A stretch of DNA of 7,322 nt. Origin: an uncultured Porphyromonadaceae bacterium. GTDB lineage: Bacteria > Bacteroidota > Bacteroidia > Bacteroidales > Muribaculaceae. Numbering within the stretch: the first letter of the stretch is position 1; every line of letters begins with the position of its first letter. Shown piece after piece: positions 1 to 6,666 of this stretch. The notes under the pieces were generated by a model that saw only the letters and a list, made by a program, of their open reading frames with translations, did not search any database and was not told the origin of the DNA. Position numbers and translations under genes: made by a program. Where the stretch lies: the NCBI GenBank assembly GCA_947178565.1, contig CAMWYV010000052.1, positions 1 through 7,322 on the forward strand. The letters run 5' to 3'.

Positions 1-490
1 CAATTGTCTTTTGGGTATTATTCACCGCAGCCTTAAATTCAGGCATATAGACACTTAAAGGTGTGTCAGGAGACGGTAACCTCAGGTTATAGTAAATATT
101 TGATATCGCTTTACGGGCGTGGGAATATTCTTCATTGAGCGATGCATGGTCTCCGCTGAGATGAAAAGTGACAGGAGACACTGATGCATCTATTTCAATA
201 TGAATGGAATCGCCCGGTTCAGCATAGGCGTCAACAAACTCTCTGTTGTAAACAATGGTGAATGTATGCGCTGAAGAATATGGTATTTTTGTGTTGAATG
301 TGCCGGTGGAGTCAACATCAACAAATGCCCGGACTGACTTATGGCTAAAATCACACTCATTTATCATAAGGCTCTTCCGGCCGTTGTCCGCAATACCTGA
401 AATATGCCCGGTCACAGTAACCGAATCAGTAGGGACTGCTGCGACGGTGCCACAGGTAAGCAAGCCTAAAATGTAAAGAGGTATTCTCAT
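1..490 (-). CDS. Exported TlpA/thioredoxin-like protein, N-terminal part (3' end outside window)
   Basis: I translated this frame by hand from the ATG at 488-490; 163 complete codons run open to the left edge, so the C-terminus is missing. The product starts with a short hydrophobic signal peptide (about residues 3-18, plausible signal peptidase I cut after V-A-A, residue 19). A beta-rich domain follows, with the segment AEPGDSI at residues 90-96 and an LSGDHASLNEEY stretch at 111-122. In Bacteroidales this pattern (an 'AEPGDS' turn, then 'F.LSGDHA.LN') is common in the N-terminal domain of TlpA/AhpC-TSA family disulfide reductases, whose thioredoxin fold lies further downstream, so the active site is not visible here. 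The gene follows the tlpA-like gene after 46 nt on the same strand and is probably co-transcribed. No Shine-Dalgarno is seen. The family call is an inference from pattern; existence of the gene is fairly sure. Confidence 0.75.
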   Translation of the reverse strand, partial: MRIPLYILGLLTCGTVAAVPTDSVTVTGHISGIADNGRKSLMINECDFSHKSVRAFVDVDSTGTFNTKIPYSSAHTFTIVYNREFVDAYAEPGDSIHIEIDASVSPVTFHLSGDHASLNEEYSHARKAISNIYYNLRLPSPDTPLSVYMPEFKAAVNNTQKTI

Positions 491-539
491 AATCAACTGC
501 TTAATTGGCTGAGGGGATATATTTTTCAAGGGTTGATTA
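490..539 (-). promoter_or_regulatory. Inverted repeat joining stop codon of tlpA-like gene to start codon of next gene
   Basis: Read on the minus strand, TAATCAAC (539-532, beginning with the TAA stop of the upstream gene) is perfectly complementary to GTTGATTA (497-490, ending in the A of the next ATG). Two flanking G-U wobbles (540/489 and 541/488) would also tie up the rest of the ATG. The loop is 34 nt. In mRNA this could hide the downstream start until a ribosome reaches the upstream stop codon, which is the classical logic of translational coupling. The complementarity is seen directly; the function is inferred, and an 8-bp match can arise by chance in A/T-rich DNA. Confidence 0.4.
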
Positions 540-1550
540 CAGATTGTCTTCCCATAGTCCGCGCTCCAGCACCGTGCCGTCCGGACCGAACAGGATTACT
601 GTCGGCACTGCGGTGATATTGTACAGGTTCACCGGCTCATCGCCTCCGTTTACCCATATTTCCCACGGGAGTTCCATCTTCTGCGCTGCTTCGAGCGATT
701 TTTCCGGTTCATCCCAGATAGTTACGCCGAGTATCTTCAGATTTTGATCCTTATACTTTTCATACGCTTTTTTCATCGTAGGCATCGCGGCTCTGCACGG
801 TCCGCACCAGCTTGCCCAGAAGTCGAGCAGCACATAATCGCCGTGACCCACAACGTCGCTGAGTTTGTGCTCCACTCCATCGTATGCCACCGTGAAATCC
901 TTGAACTTGTTGCCCGGTTTCACAGCCTCCTGGTTTCTCCTGCGGGTAAGAATATTCTGTACTCTCTTATAATTTCCGAGCGCAGGATATTTATCAACAG
1001 TTGATTCTATTTCGGCTAAAGACAGATTGCCATGCCCCATGTTGAAATAATAGGCTCCTAAGATGTCATTGCCATGGGCATTGATTTCTTGAAATATGGC
1101 AGATGAAAATTCCTTGAGGATGGCGCTGCGATCTTCATCGCCGGTAGCCGTCTGGTACCTTTTACCAATCTCCTGAATTTTATTATTGAAGGCTGATACA
1201 CTGTCGTTGTAGCCACCGGTGGACTCCCATGTGCGCCTTACTCCGTGTTCTATGTCTTCAACCTTTACATTGTGCAATATATCAGCGTCTGAAAGAATGA
1301 AAAGTCCGGCACCGTGACCATCTCCCTCCAATAAAATTAGACCTTCAGGATATCTGTTGCTCGGAAAGCTGACTGTTCCGTTTTCTATCGGCAGGGAGTC
1401 GATTAGTTCATTAGTGTCGTAATTTACCAGACGCACGAATGCTCCTTCTTTTTCACGCGGCAGAATCAGTTTTGTGGTATGCTGCGCATAAGCGCACGAA
1501 GAGGATATCAGCGCAACTGACGCAAGTATTGTCTTTAGTGTAGTGTTCAT
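537..1550 (-). CDS. TlpA family periplasmic thiol-disulfide oxidoreductase (thioredoxin-like)
   Basis: The product has 337 residues. It starts with a signal peptide (residues 1-22, cut expected after A-Y-A before Q23). Next come a beta-rich N-terminal domain (about 25-100, resembling the DUF4369-type domains of Bacteroidales TlpA proteins) and a helical linker region (about 115-205). The C-terminal thioredoxin fold (about 211-337) holds the redox motif W248-C-G-P-C252 inside 'LLDFWASWCGPC' and the cis-proline P316 in 'AVPT'. It should act in the periplasm, reducing or exchanging disulfides; the substrate is unknown, and relatives serve cytochrome c maturation or general thiol repair. The thioredoxin domain stops only about 16 residues after 'ILFGPDGT', so the last helix is short. 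The ATG at 1548-1550 is the natural start because the signal peptide follows directly. There is no Shine-Dalgarno, and the start lies only 7 nt past the T-tract of the hppA terminator. Confidence 0.93.
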   Translation of the reverse strand: MNTTLKTILASVALISSSCAYAQHTTKLILPREKEGAFVRLVNYDTNELIDSLPIENGTVSFPSNRYPEGLILLEGDGHGAGLFILSDADILHNVKVEDIEHGVRRTWESTGGYNDSVSAFNNKIQEIGKRYQTATGDEDRSAILKEFSSAIFQEINAHGNDILGAYYFNMGHGNLSLAEIESTVDKYPALGNYKRVQNILTRRRNQEAVKPGNKFKDFTVAYDGVEHKLSDVVGHGDYVLLDFWASWCGPCRAAMPTMKKAYEKYKDQNLKILGVTIWDEPEKSLEAAQKMELPWEIWVNGGDEPVNLYNITAVPTVILFGPDGTVLERGLWEDNL

Positions 1551-1557
1551 GTTAATT

Positions 1558-1608
1558 GAAAAATAAAAAAGGAAACACTTGACCCATGATAGGCCAAAGT
1601 GCTTCCTT
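1558..1608 (-). terminator. Intrinsic terminator of hppA
   Basis: On the minus strand, 12 nt after the hppA stop codon, AAGGAAGCACTTTGGCC (1608-1592) folds back on GGTCAAGTGTTTCCTT (about 1584-1569). This gives a stem of about 16 pairs with one bulged T and two G-U pairs, and a loop of about 7 nt (TATCATG). The hairpin is followed at once by TTTTTTATTTTTC, a long T-tract. Stem, loop size and tail all fit a strong Rho-independent terminator read leftward, and it should separate hppA from the downstream tlpA-like gene. Read on the plus strand the hairpin has no comparable T-tract. Confidence 0.85.
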
Positions 1609-1619
1609 ATGCTTGAAAA

Positions 1620-3857
1620 TCAATTGAAGAGGCTCCAGCTCACGGTGAGTCCGGCCATTACGATAGCGACCATAGACATGAGCTTGATGAGAATGTTGAG
1701 GCTCGGACCGGAGGTGTCCTTGAACGGGTCACCTACTGTATCGCCGACAACGGTTGCTTTGTGAACATCGCTGCCTTTGCCGCCGAAGTTTCCCTCTTCG
1801 ATATATTTTTTTGCGTTGTCCCATGCGCCGCCGGCGTTAGCCATGAAGATGGCGAGCACAAAGCCTGCGCTGAGTCCGCCGGTGAGGAGTCCGATTACTC
1901 CGGGAACACCGAAGATGAGACCGGTGAGGATAGGAACGATGATGGCAAGTAGAGAGGGGAACACCATTTCGCGTTGTGCTCCCTTTGTGGAAATCTGCAC
2001 GCAGCGTGCATAGTCAGGTTCAGCCTCGCCGGTGAGAATACCTTTGATTGTACGGAACTGACGGCGAACTTCCTCTACCATGTGAGATGCCGCTCTGCCT
2101 ACAGCGTTCATTGTGAGACCGCAGAACAGGAATGCCATCATAGCGCCGATAAACATGCCTGAGAGTACCATCGGATTCATGAGGTTGACATTATAAGCCA
2201 TCATGAAGTCGGTGAAGTTGGCGCTTTCCAAAGGAATGTTTGTGGTCTCTTCGCTGAGTGAGGTGCCGATCTGAATGAATTCAGTGCCTATGCGGTGCAA
2301 GCCGATACGTATTTCTTCGATATAGGAAGCGAGGAGGGCAAGACCGGTAAGTGCGGCTGAGCCGATAGCGAAGCCTTTGCCGGTAGCGGCGGTGGTGTTG
2401 CCGAGAGAGTCGAGGGCATCAGTGCGTTTGCGCACCTCAGCACCGAGTCCGCTCATTTCAGCGTTGCCGCCCGCATTGTCGGCGATAGGACCGTAAGCAT
2501 CGGTTGCGAGTGTGATACCGAGGGTTGAGAGCATACCCACGGCGGCGATGCCTATGCCGTACAGACCCCATGAGATATTTGCGAAGTCAAAACCGGAAGC
2601 GAGCCAGTAAGACAGGATGATGCCGGCTACAACCGCGATGACGGGAACTGCTGTTGAAATCATTCCGAGACCCACACCGGAGATAATGACTGTTGCAGGA
2701 CCGGTCTGACCGCTCTCGGCGAGCTTCTTGGTGGGCTTATAGGATTGTGATGTGTAATACTCGGTAGCTCTGCCTATTATGATTCCTACGAGCAGACCTA
2801 CAACCACTGCGAGTGAGATGTTCACCCAGTTGGGAATCTGAAGCAGGTAAAGAATGCCGAAAGTGGCGGCGATGATGAGTATAGAGCTGAGATTTGTGCC
2901 CGCTGCAAGAGAATTGAGCAGGGTTTTCATTGTGGCGTTCTCTTTGGTCTTGACCGCGAAGATGCCGATGATAGAAAGAACGATACCTACGGCAGCGATG
3001 AGCATAGGGGCGAGAACAGCCTTGATTTGCAGAGTCACAGCCTGATCGGTGCTGAAATCGGCACCCACCATGCCTGCGCCCGCTGCCGCTCCGAGGGCGG
3101 CGGTGGCGAGAATAGAACCGCAATAGCTTTCATAGAGGTCGGCACCCATACCGGCGACGTCGCCCACATTGTCGCCCACGTTGTCAGCGATAGTAGCCGG
3201 GTTGCGGGGGTCATCCTCAGGAATACCGGCTTCAACTTTACCGACAAGGTCAGCGCCTACATCCGCTGCTTTGGTGTAGATGCCGCCGCCTACGCGCGCA
3301 AAGAGAGCCTGGGTAGATGCGCCCATGCCGAAGGTGAGCATTGTGGTGGTGATCATGGTGAGTTTGTGAGTGCCGTCTGCCGGCTCGATCCAGTTCAGAA
3401 GGATGTACCAGAAAGATATGTCGAGCAATCCGAGACCCACCACAACAAGACCCATTACCGCACCGCTTCGGAAAGCCACACGCAGTCCGGCGTTCAGTGT
3501 CTGACTTGCGGCGTTGGCTGTGCGCGCCGAAGCATAAGTGGCTGTCTTCATGCCGAGGAATCCGGCGAGACCGCTGAAGAAACCGCCGGTGAGGAAGGCT
3601 ACAGGCACCCAGGGATTCTGGAGTCCGAAACCGTATGCCATGATTGAGAACAGCACTACGAGACCGATAAATACCAGACCTACGATTTTGTATTGCTGCT
3701 TGAGGTAGGACATTGCGCCCTGGCGCACATAAGAGGCGATCTTGCGCATGGTGGGTGTCCCCTCATCCTCGCGCATCATCTGCCGGTAGAAATACCATGC
3801 CATCAACAGCGCAAGAATTGATGCTGCGGGCACGATCCAAAATAGCATTTGATCCAT
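1620..3857 (-). CDS. hppA: Membrane-integral K+-dependent ion-pumping pyrophosphatase
   Basis: The product has 745 residues and is strongly hydrophobic, with about 16 membrane helices as in the M-PPase family (usual length 660-770). It hydrolyses pyrophosphate in the cytoplasm and moves Na+ and/or H+ out across the inner membrane. The active-site signature is complete: D199-VGA-D203-LVG-K207-V-E209, EDDPRNP (214-220), DNVGDNVGD (225-233), D453/D460-N461, and C-terminal N674, D680-N, K683, K684, D697, D706 and D710. The helix-6 gate pair is D240 and E243, as in Na+-transporting members. [10 protein letters not shown] (486-495) carries Ala490 and Gly493 where K+-independent enzymes have Lys and Thr, so the enzyme should need K+. 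T90, F94, D146 and M178 match the remembered signature of dual Na+,H+ pumps of gut Bacteroides. ATG 3855-3857 has no Shine-Dalgarno; Met4 is a possible alternative start. The gene is monocistronic, with its own promoter and terminator. Confidence 0.98.
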   Translation of the reverse strand: MDQMLFWIVPAASILALLMAWYFYRQMMREDEGTPTMRKIASYVRQGAMSYLKQQYKIVGLVFIGLVVLFSIMAYGFGLQNPWVPVAFLTGGFFSGLAGFLGMKTATYASARTANAASQTLNAGLRVAFRSGAVMGLVVVGLGLLDISFWYILLNWIEPADGTHKLTMITTTMLTFGMGASTQALFARVGGGIYTKAADVGADLVGKVEAGIPEDDPRNPATIADNVGDNVGDVAGMGADLYESYCGSILATAALGAAAGAGMVGADFSTDQAVTLQIKAVLAPMLIAAVGIVLSIIGIFAVKTKENATMKTLLNSLAAGTNLSSILIIAATFGILYLLQIPNWVNISLAVVVGLLVGIIIGRATEYYTSQSYKPTKKLAESGQTGPATVIISGVGLGMISTAVPVIAVVAGIILSYWLASGFDFANISWGLYGIGIAAVGMLSTLGITLATDAYGPIADNAGGNAEMSGLGAEVRKRTDALDSLGNTTAATGKGFAIGSAALTGLALLASYIEEIRIGLHRIGTEFIQIGTSLSEETTNIPLESANFTDFMMAYNVNLMNPMVLSGMFIGAMMAFLFCGLTMNAVGRAASHMVEEVRRQFRTIKGILTGEAEPDYARCVQISTKGAQREMVFPSLLAIIVPILTGLIFGVPGVIGLLTGGLSAGFVLAIFMANAGGAWDNAKKYIEEGNFGGKGSDVHKATVVGDTVGDPFKDTSGPSLNILIKLMSMVAIVMAGLTVSWSLFN

Positions 3858-3895
3858 GATTGATAATATGATTGGTTATAGATTCCAGGTGGGGT

Positions 3896-3933
3896 GGTGT
3901 TGTGACGTAGGGTTAACCCAGTGGCTCAACACC
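3896..3933 (-). promoter_or_regulatory. Nested inverted repeats in the hppA 5' leader
   Basis: The predicted hppA leader contains a 7-bp inverted repeat, GGTGTTG at 3896-3902 and CAACACC at 3927-3933. The perfect 10-bp palindrome GGGTTAACCC (3910-3919) lies inside its loop. It lies just downstream of the predicted transcription start (about 3938-3940) and 38 nt before the start codon. It could be an operator or an RNA structure that tunes expression. The symmetry is seen directly; any role is inference, and I do not recognise it as a known riboswitch. Confidence 0.35.
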
Positions 3934-3944
3934 GTTTAGTCGCA

Positions 3945-3975
3945 CAAAATTAATGAAAATACGATTCTATGCAAA
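3945..3975 (-). promoter_or_regulatory. hppA: Bacteroidales-type promoter for hppA
   Basis: On the minus strand there is TAATTTTG at 3952-3945, a perfect match to the -7 consensus TAnnTTTG, preceded after exactly 19 nt by TTTG (3975-3972) as the -33 element. Both elements and their spacing match the major sigma factor (sigma-ABfr) promoters of Bacteroides. Transcription should start near 3938-3940 and give a leader of about 80 nt before the hppA ATG. Confidence 0.72.
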
Positions 3976-4002
3976 ATAAAAAAATATGTGCCTGAAATCT
4001 TT

Positions 4003-4047
4003 TGTCGTCACCGCCGGCTTATTTCGGATTCGTATGCCGGTACGACA
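4003..4047. repeat. Inverted repeat between the two divergent promoters
   Basis: TGTCGT (4003-4008) pairs with ACGACA (4042-4047), and inside it CCGGC (4014-4018) pairs with GCCGG (4036-4040), around a 17-nt loop. The internal loop is asymmetric (5 nt against 1). No T-tract follows on either side, so it is not a typical terminator. It sits about 30 bp upstream of the hppA -33 box and about 85 bp upstream of the plus-strand promoter, where a shared regulator could bind. Function is not known. Confidence 0.3.
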
Positions 4048-4131
4048 TCGTGTTTGCTCTTGCGCTGCCTCTCTCATCAGCTGCTTGTTTTTTATCGGAG
4101 TGTTAAATTTGCTGTAATAAACGGCTGGGAG

Positions 4132-4162
4132 TTGTGTTGTTCGTGATAATTGTATAACTTTG
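4132..4162 (+). promoter_or_regulatory. Bacteroidales-type promoter for the fimbrial operon
   Basis: TAACTTTG at 4155-4162 matches the TAnnTTTG -7 consensus exactly. TTG at 4132-4134, 20 nt upstream, fits the -33 element. Transcription should start near 4168 and run rightward, giving an unusually long leader of about 260 nt before the likely start codon at 4427. No other equally good promoter was found between here and the gene. Confidence 0.62.
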
Positions 4163-4167
4163 CATAT

Positions 4168-4426
4168 AAAAAGTAATTTTAATATGACAATTGATTGAAG
4201 CGACAGCTTCCCATTTATAAGAAAGATAAGGTGGTTTGAAAAAGCCACGGGGTAAAGAAATGATTAAGACACAATTATTTATTATACTTGAACAGATATG
4301 CCGGTTGGACAGAATCCTGCTGTAGATGTCGGATTGTTTCCGCGTGATACCGACGGTCTATCGATAATTCCTTAGCCCGAAATAATGCCTATGAGGCGCA
4401 CGCGCCAAAATAAAAAATCAACCATT
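4168..4426 (+). promoter_or_regulatory. Long structured leader or possible small RNA upstream of the fimbrial operon
   Basis: Between the predicted start of transcription and the first gene lie several local stem-loops. GAAGC/GCTTC (4197-4201 with 4206-4210) has a 4-nt loop. GTGGTTT/AAAGCCAC (4231-4248) is a 7-bp stem capped by a GAAA tetraloop. TAGA-GTCGG/CCGAC-TCTA (4323-4332 with 4350-4360) has a small internal loop. A GC-rich GGCG/CGCC hairpin (4395-4406) lies 20 nt before the start codon. Two abutting mini-ORFs (4260-4325 and 4326-4367) also lie here. It may be a regulated 5' leader or a separate small RNA ending before the gene. I do not recognise a known riboswitch or RNA family, and there is no clear T-tract terminator inside. 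Confidence 0.4.
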
Positions 4427-5530
4427 ATGAACATAATGAATAATACGAACCCCATACGTCGATTGGCAACGATGCTACTGCTGCTGATGCTTGTGTCTCC
4501 GCTGTCCGCGAAGGAAAAGGCGGACAGTGTGCGCATCTTCAGGTTTTATGTGGGGTCGGATAAATTCTACGCCCCGGGGCTGAACAATGGCGAAGAGCTG
4601 GCAAAGTTGTTTGATTTCGTGCAGCAGTACAAGGATATGATTCTCGGGCATGACATGATGCTTTATGTGGACGGGTATTGCGCTTCCAAAGGGAGTGAGG
4701 TTGACAACCTGCGTATCGCACGCACGCGCTCAAATAGGGTGAAGTCGGAACTCATTACCCGCAAAGGTTTGAAAGAAGACTGCTTTGTCACTCGTAAACA
4801 TGCAGGGCAAGGTGATTCCGTGACGGTGCGCGTCAAGATTCCTGAAACTCTTATCCGACCTATGCAGCAGCAATCGGAAGTGGTGAAGGATGATACTTTC
4901 GACCAAAAGAGCGAGGCGATCCAGTCTCAGGAACAGCCGACCGAAGAAACTGTGGTGACAGAAGCCGTTGAGAGTGTTGAGCCGGTTCAGATGGCTCCAG
5001 AAGAGGGGTTGATGCCTACAGCGAAGGCTGACAGTCGCTTCCTTTTGAAAACAAACCTTCTCTACTACGCGATTCTCATGCCTAACCTGGAGGTCGAGTG
5101 GAAGTTTGCTGACAGGTGGTCCGCTGCCCTCGAGTTTCAGGGAGCCTGGTATGCTAAGAATGACCCGCACAAGGTATATCGCGTTGCTACCGTGATGCCC
5201 GAAGTGCGCTATTGGATAATGGAACGCTCGCGTTGGAATGGCATGTATGTCGGTGCCTTTGTCGGCGCAGGTCTCTATGACCTCTGCGACGGTAAGAAAG
5301 GGCATGAAGGCGAAGGCGGTCTTGTCGGTATTTCGGCTGGATATATGTGGGCGATAGGCAAGCACCTGTCACTCGATGCCGGCATCGGACTCGGCTATCT
5401 GTATGCGCGGGATAAGCTCTATTATCCACGTGACGGTCACTACCTGTATCAGCTTACCAAGAATGTCAATTATTTCGGTCCTCTAAGGCTCAAGCTGTCG
5501 CTGGTGTGGCGCTTTCAAACTGAAAAATAA
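4427..5530 (+). CDS. OmpA-like / DUF3575 outer-membrane protein, first gene of fimbrial operon
   Basis: The product has 367 residues from the preferred start. It carries a signal peptide (residues 1-28, hydrophobic core LATMLLLLMLVSPL, cut after L-S-A). An OmpA-like periplasmic domain follows (about 34-136, with 'LYVDGYCASKGS...NLRIARTRSNRVKSELI'), the type of fold that often binds peptidoglycan. Next is a Glu/Gln/Pro-rich linker (about 145-200). The C-terminal part is a DUF3575 beta-strand domain (about 204-362), starting 'LLKTNLLYYAILMPNLEVEWKF' and closing near 'LVWRF', as expected of a beta-barrel. Such proteins commonly open Bacteroidales fimbrillin operons and may anchor or help assemble the fibre; this role is inferred. 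The frame also offers an ATG at 4385 (381 residues). I prefer 4427 because an A/T-rich leader precedes it, while the extra 14 residues are very basic and cover a GC-rich hairpin. The next gene follows after 9 nt. Confidence 0.85.
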   Translation: MNIMNNTNPIRRLATMLLLLMLVSPLSAKEKADSVRIFRFYVGSDKFYAPGLNNGEELAKLFDFVQQYKDMILGHDMMLYVDGYCASKGSEVDNLRIARTRSNRVKSELITRKGLKEDCFVTRKHAGQGDSVTVRVKIPETLIRPMQQQSEVVKDDTFDQKSEAIQSQEQPTEETVVTEAVESVEPVQMAPEEGLMPTAKADSRFLLKTNLLYYAILMPNLEVEWKFADRWSAALEFQGAWYAKNDPHKVYRVATVMPEVRYWIMERSRWNGMYVGAFVGAGLYDLCDGKKGHEGEGGLVGISAGYMWAIGKHLSLDAGIGLGYLYARDKLYYPRDGHYLYQLTKNVNYFGPLRLKLSLVWRFQTEK

Positions 5531-5539
5531 ATAGGTGAA

Positions 5540-6610
5540 ATGAAAATTATTGACAGATATATAACGATAGCCGTTGTGCTTCTCGGGTTCATGCTCCTGA
5601 CGGCGTGCCAGCGCACCGAGTTGTGCTACGACCACTATCCCAAAGCTGCTATGGCGCTTGAGTGGGAGCAGGAGTGGGAGCGCGACTACGGCATGGCGCA
5701 CCTGAGCAGTTGGGATGCATCATACCACGGCTTTTCATACAATGAACTCAGACCCGCCACTCCCGAATGGGTCAACCTTGTCAAGTACAGGGAAAGCAAT
5801 CCCGACGGCGAGCATTATTTGGCGGCAGACGGCGGCGATGTAGTGCTGCAGGAGAAGGGCAACTACTCTTTCCTGCTTTACAACGGCGACACCGAGTATA
5901 TAGTCCTCTCTGATGTAGCATCCCTACCTGATGCCCGCGCCTCTGCGACACCACGTTCACGAGCTTCTATCACATCAGTCATGGAGAGGCATCCGGGGGC
6001 AAGGTCGGCAAATCCGCCCGATGTGCTTTACTCAGCATTCATAGAAGATGTGCCGCCTATCGACGTTCACGAGGTCAGGAACCTGCCGGTGAAGATGCAG
6101 CCGCTCGTTTACACTTATGTCGTGCGCTTCGATTTCGAATATGGGGCACACCATATAGCTCTTGCCCGCGGAGCTCTCGGAGGTATGGCTGAGTCGGTGT
6201 ATCTCCGCGACGGACACACCTCGGACGAATCCGTCATAGTTTTGTTCGATTGCGAAGTGACTGCAAACGGTTGCGAGGCTCATGTGAAATCATTCGGAGT
6301 TCCCGGATTCCCGGATGAATATTACGGGAATGCCAAAGGCAAGGCTGCCGACCGTCCATATACCCTCAACCTTGAAGTGATGCTTACAAACAGCACAACC
6401 CTACAGTTCGACTATGACATTGCCGACCAGATCAGGAAGCAGCCCAGAGGCGGCGTGATCACCGTCTCCGGAATACGCATTGAGGATGATCAGAACAAGC
6501 GTGAGATGGGTGATGGTGACTTTGACGTGGATCTGTCCGGTTGGGGGCAGGTAGATGTTGACTTCCCGCTGCCTGACTTCGATGATACTGATGAATCTTC
6601 CGATGATTAA
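5540..6610 (+). CDS. DUF5119 family fimbria-associated lipoprotein
   Basis: The product has 356 residues. It begins with a lipoprotein signal peptide with lipobox L20-T-A-C23, so the mature protein should start at Cys23 and be lipid-anchored in the outer membrane. The 'RTELCYDHYP' motif right after the lipid site (25-34) is the hallmark of the DUF5119 family. The remainder contains beta-rich segments ('GNYSFLLYNGDTEYIVL' 107-123; 'VYTYVVRFDFEYG' 190-202) and 'RSANPPDVLYSAF' (155-167), then a very acidic C-terminus. In Bacteroidales, DUF5119 proteins lie next to fimbrillin genes and are believed to be accessory or anchor subunits, comparable in place to FimB/Mfa2; the exact role is inference. 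AGGTG (5533-5537) lies only 2 nt before the ATG, too close for a standard Shine-Dalgarno. The 9-nt gap to the previous gene indicates one operon. Confidence 0.9.
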   Translation: MKIIDRYITIAVVLLGFMLLTACQRTELCYDHYPKAAMALEWEQEWERDYGMAHLSSWDASYHGFSYNELRPATPEWVNLVKYRESNPDGEHYLAADGGDVVLQEKGNYSFLLYNGDTEYIVLSDVASLPDARASATPRSRASITSVMERHPGARSANPPDVLYSAFIEDVPPIDVHEVRNLPVKMQPLVYTYVVRFDFEYGAHHIALARGALGGMAESVYLRDGHTSDESVIVLFDCEVTANGCEAHVKSFGVPGFPDEYYGNAKGKAADRPYTLNLEVMLTNSTTLQFDYDIADQIRKQPRGGVITVSGIRIEDDQNKREMGDGDFDVDLSGWGQVDVDFPLPDFDDTDESSDD

Positions 6611-6666
6611 ACTATATAACAAACGAAAAATAATTAATAAGCCGATAAAAAACCAATAATTTAGCA

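Noticed and set aside
537..1550. Lipoprotein cleavage site at Cys19 of the TlpA-like protein
   Set aside because: The preceding residues are S-S-S, which do not form a lipobox, whereas A-Y-A before Gln23 is a good signal peptidase I site.
2737..3247. Two other minus-strand frames within hppA (about 70 and 128 codons)
   Set aside because: They are out-of-frame readings of hppA; the Arg/His/Ser-rich products are typical shift artefacts, and the hppA frame itself is intact.
3027..3647. 206-codon plus-strand open frame opposite hppA
   Set aside because: It lies entirely antisense to the clear hppA gene; composition rich in His, Cys, Gly and Glu is what the reverse of Ala/Gly/Val-rich membrane codons yields.
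3967..4248. 93-codon minus-strand open frame in the intergenic region
   Set aside because: It runs across both predicted promoters and the intergenic inverted repeat, has no recognisable domain or credible leader, and looks like a chance frame in A/T-rich DNA.
4132..4426. Invertible (phase-variable) promoter for the fimbrial operon
   Set aside because: Such switches are common before Bacteroidales surface operons, but I found no matching inverted repeats flanking the promoter and no recombinase gene in the window.
4385..4426. Upstream start for the DUF3575 gene at 4385
   Set aside because: It adds a highly basic 14-residue stretch ahead of a complete signal peptide and covers a GC-rich hairpin; the 4427 ATG has the better A/T-rich leader. 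It cannot be fully excluded.
4730..5365. 211-codon minus-strand open frame opposite the DUF3575 gene
   Set aside because: Antisense shadow of a well-supported gene, with no domain, signal or promoter of its own.
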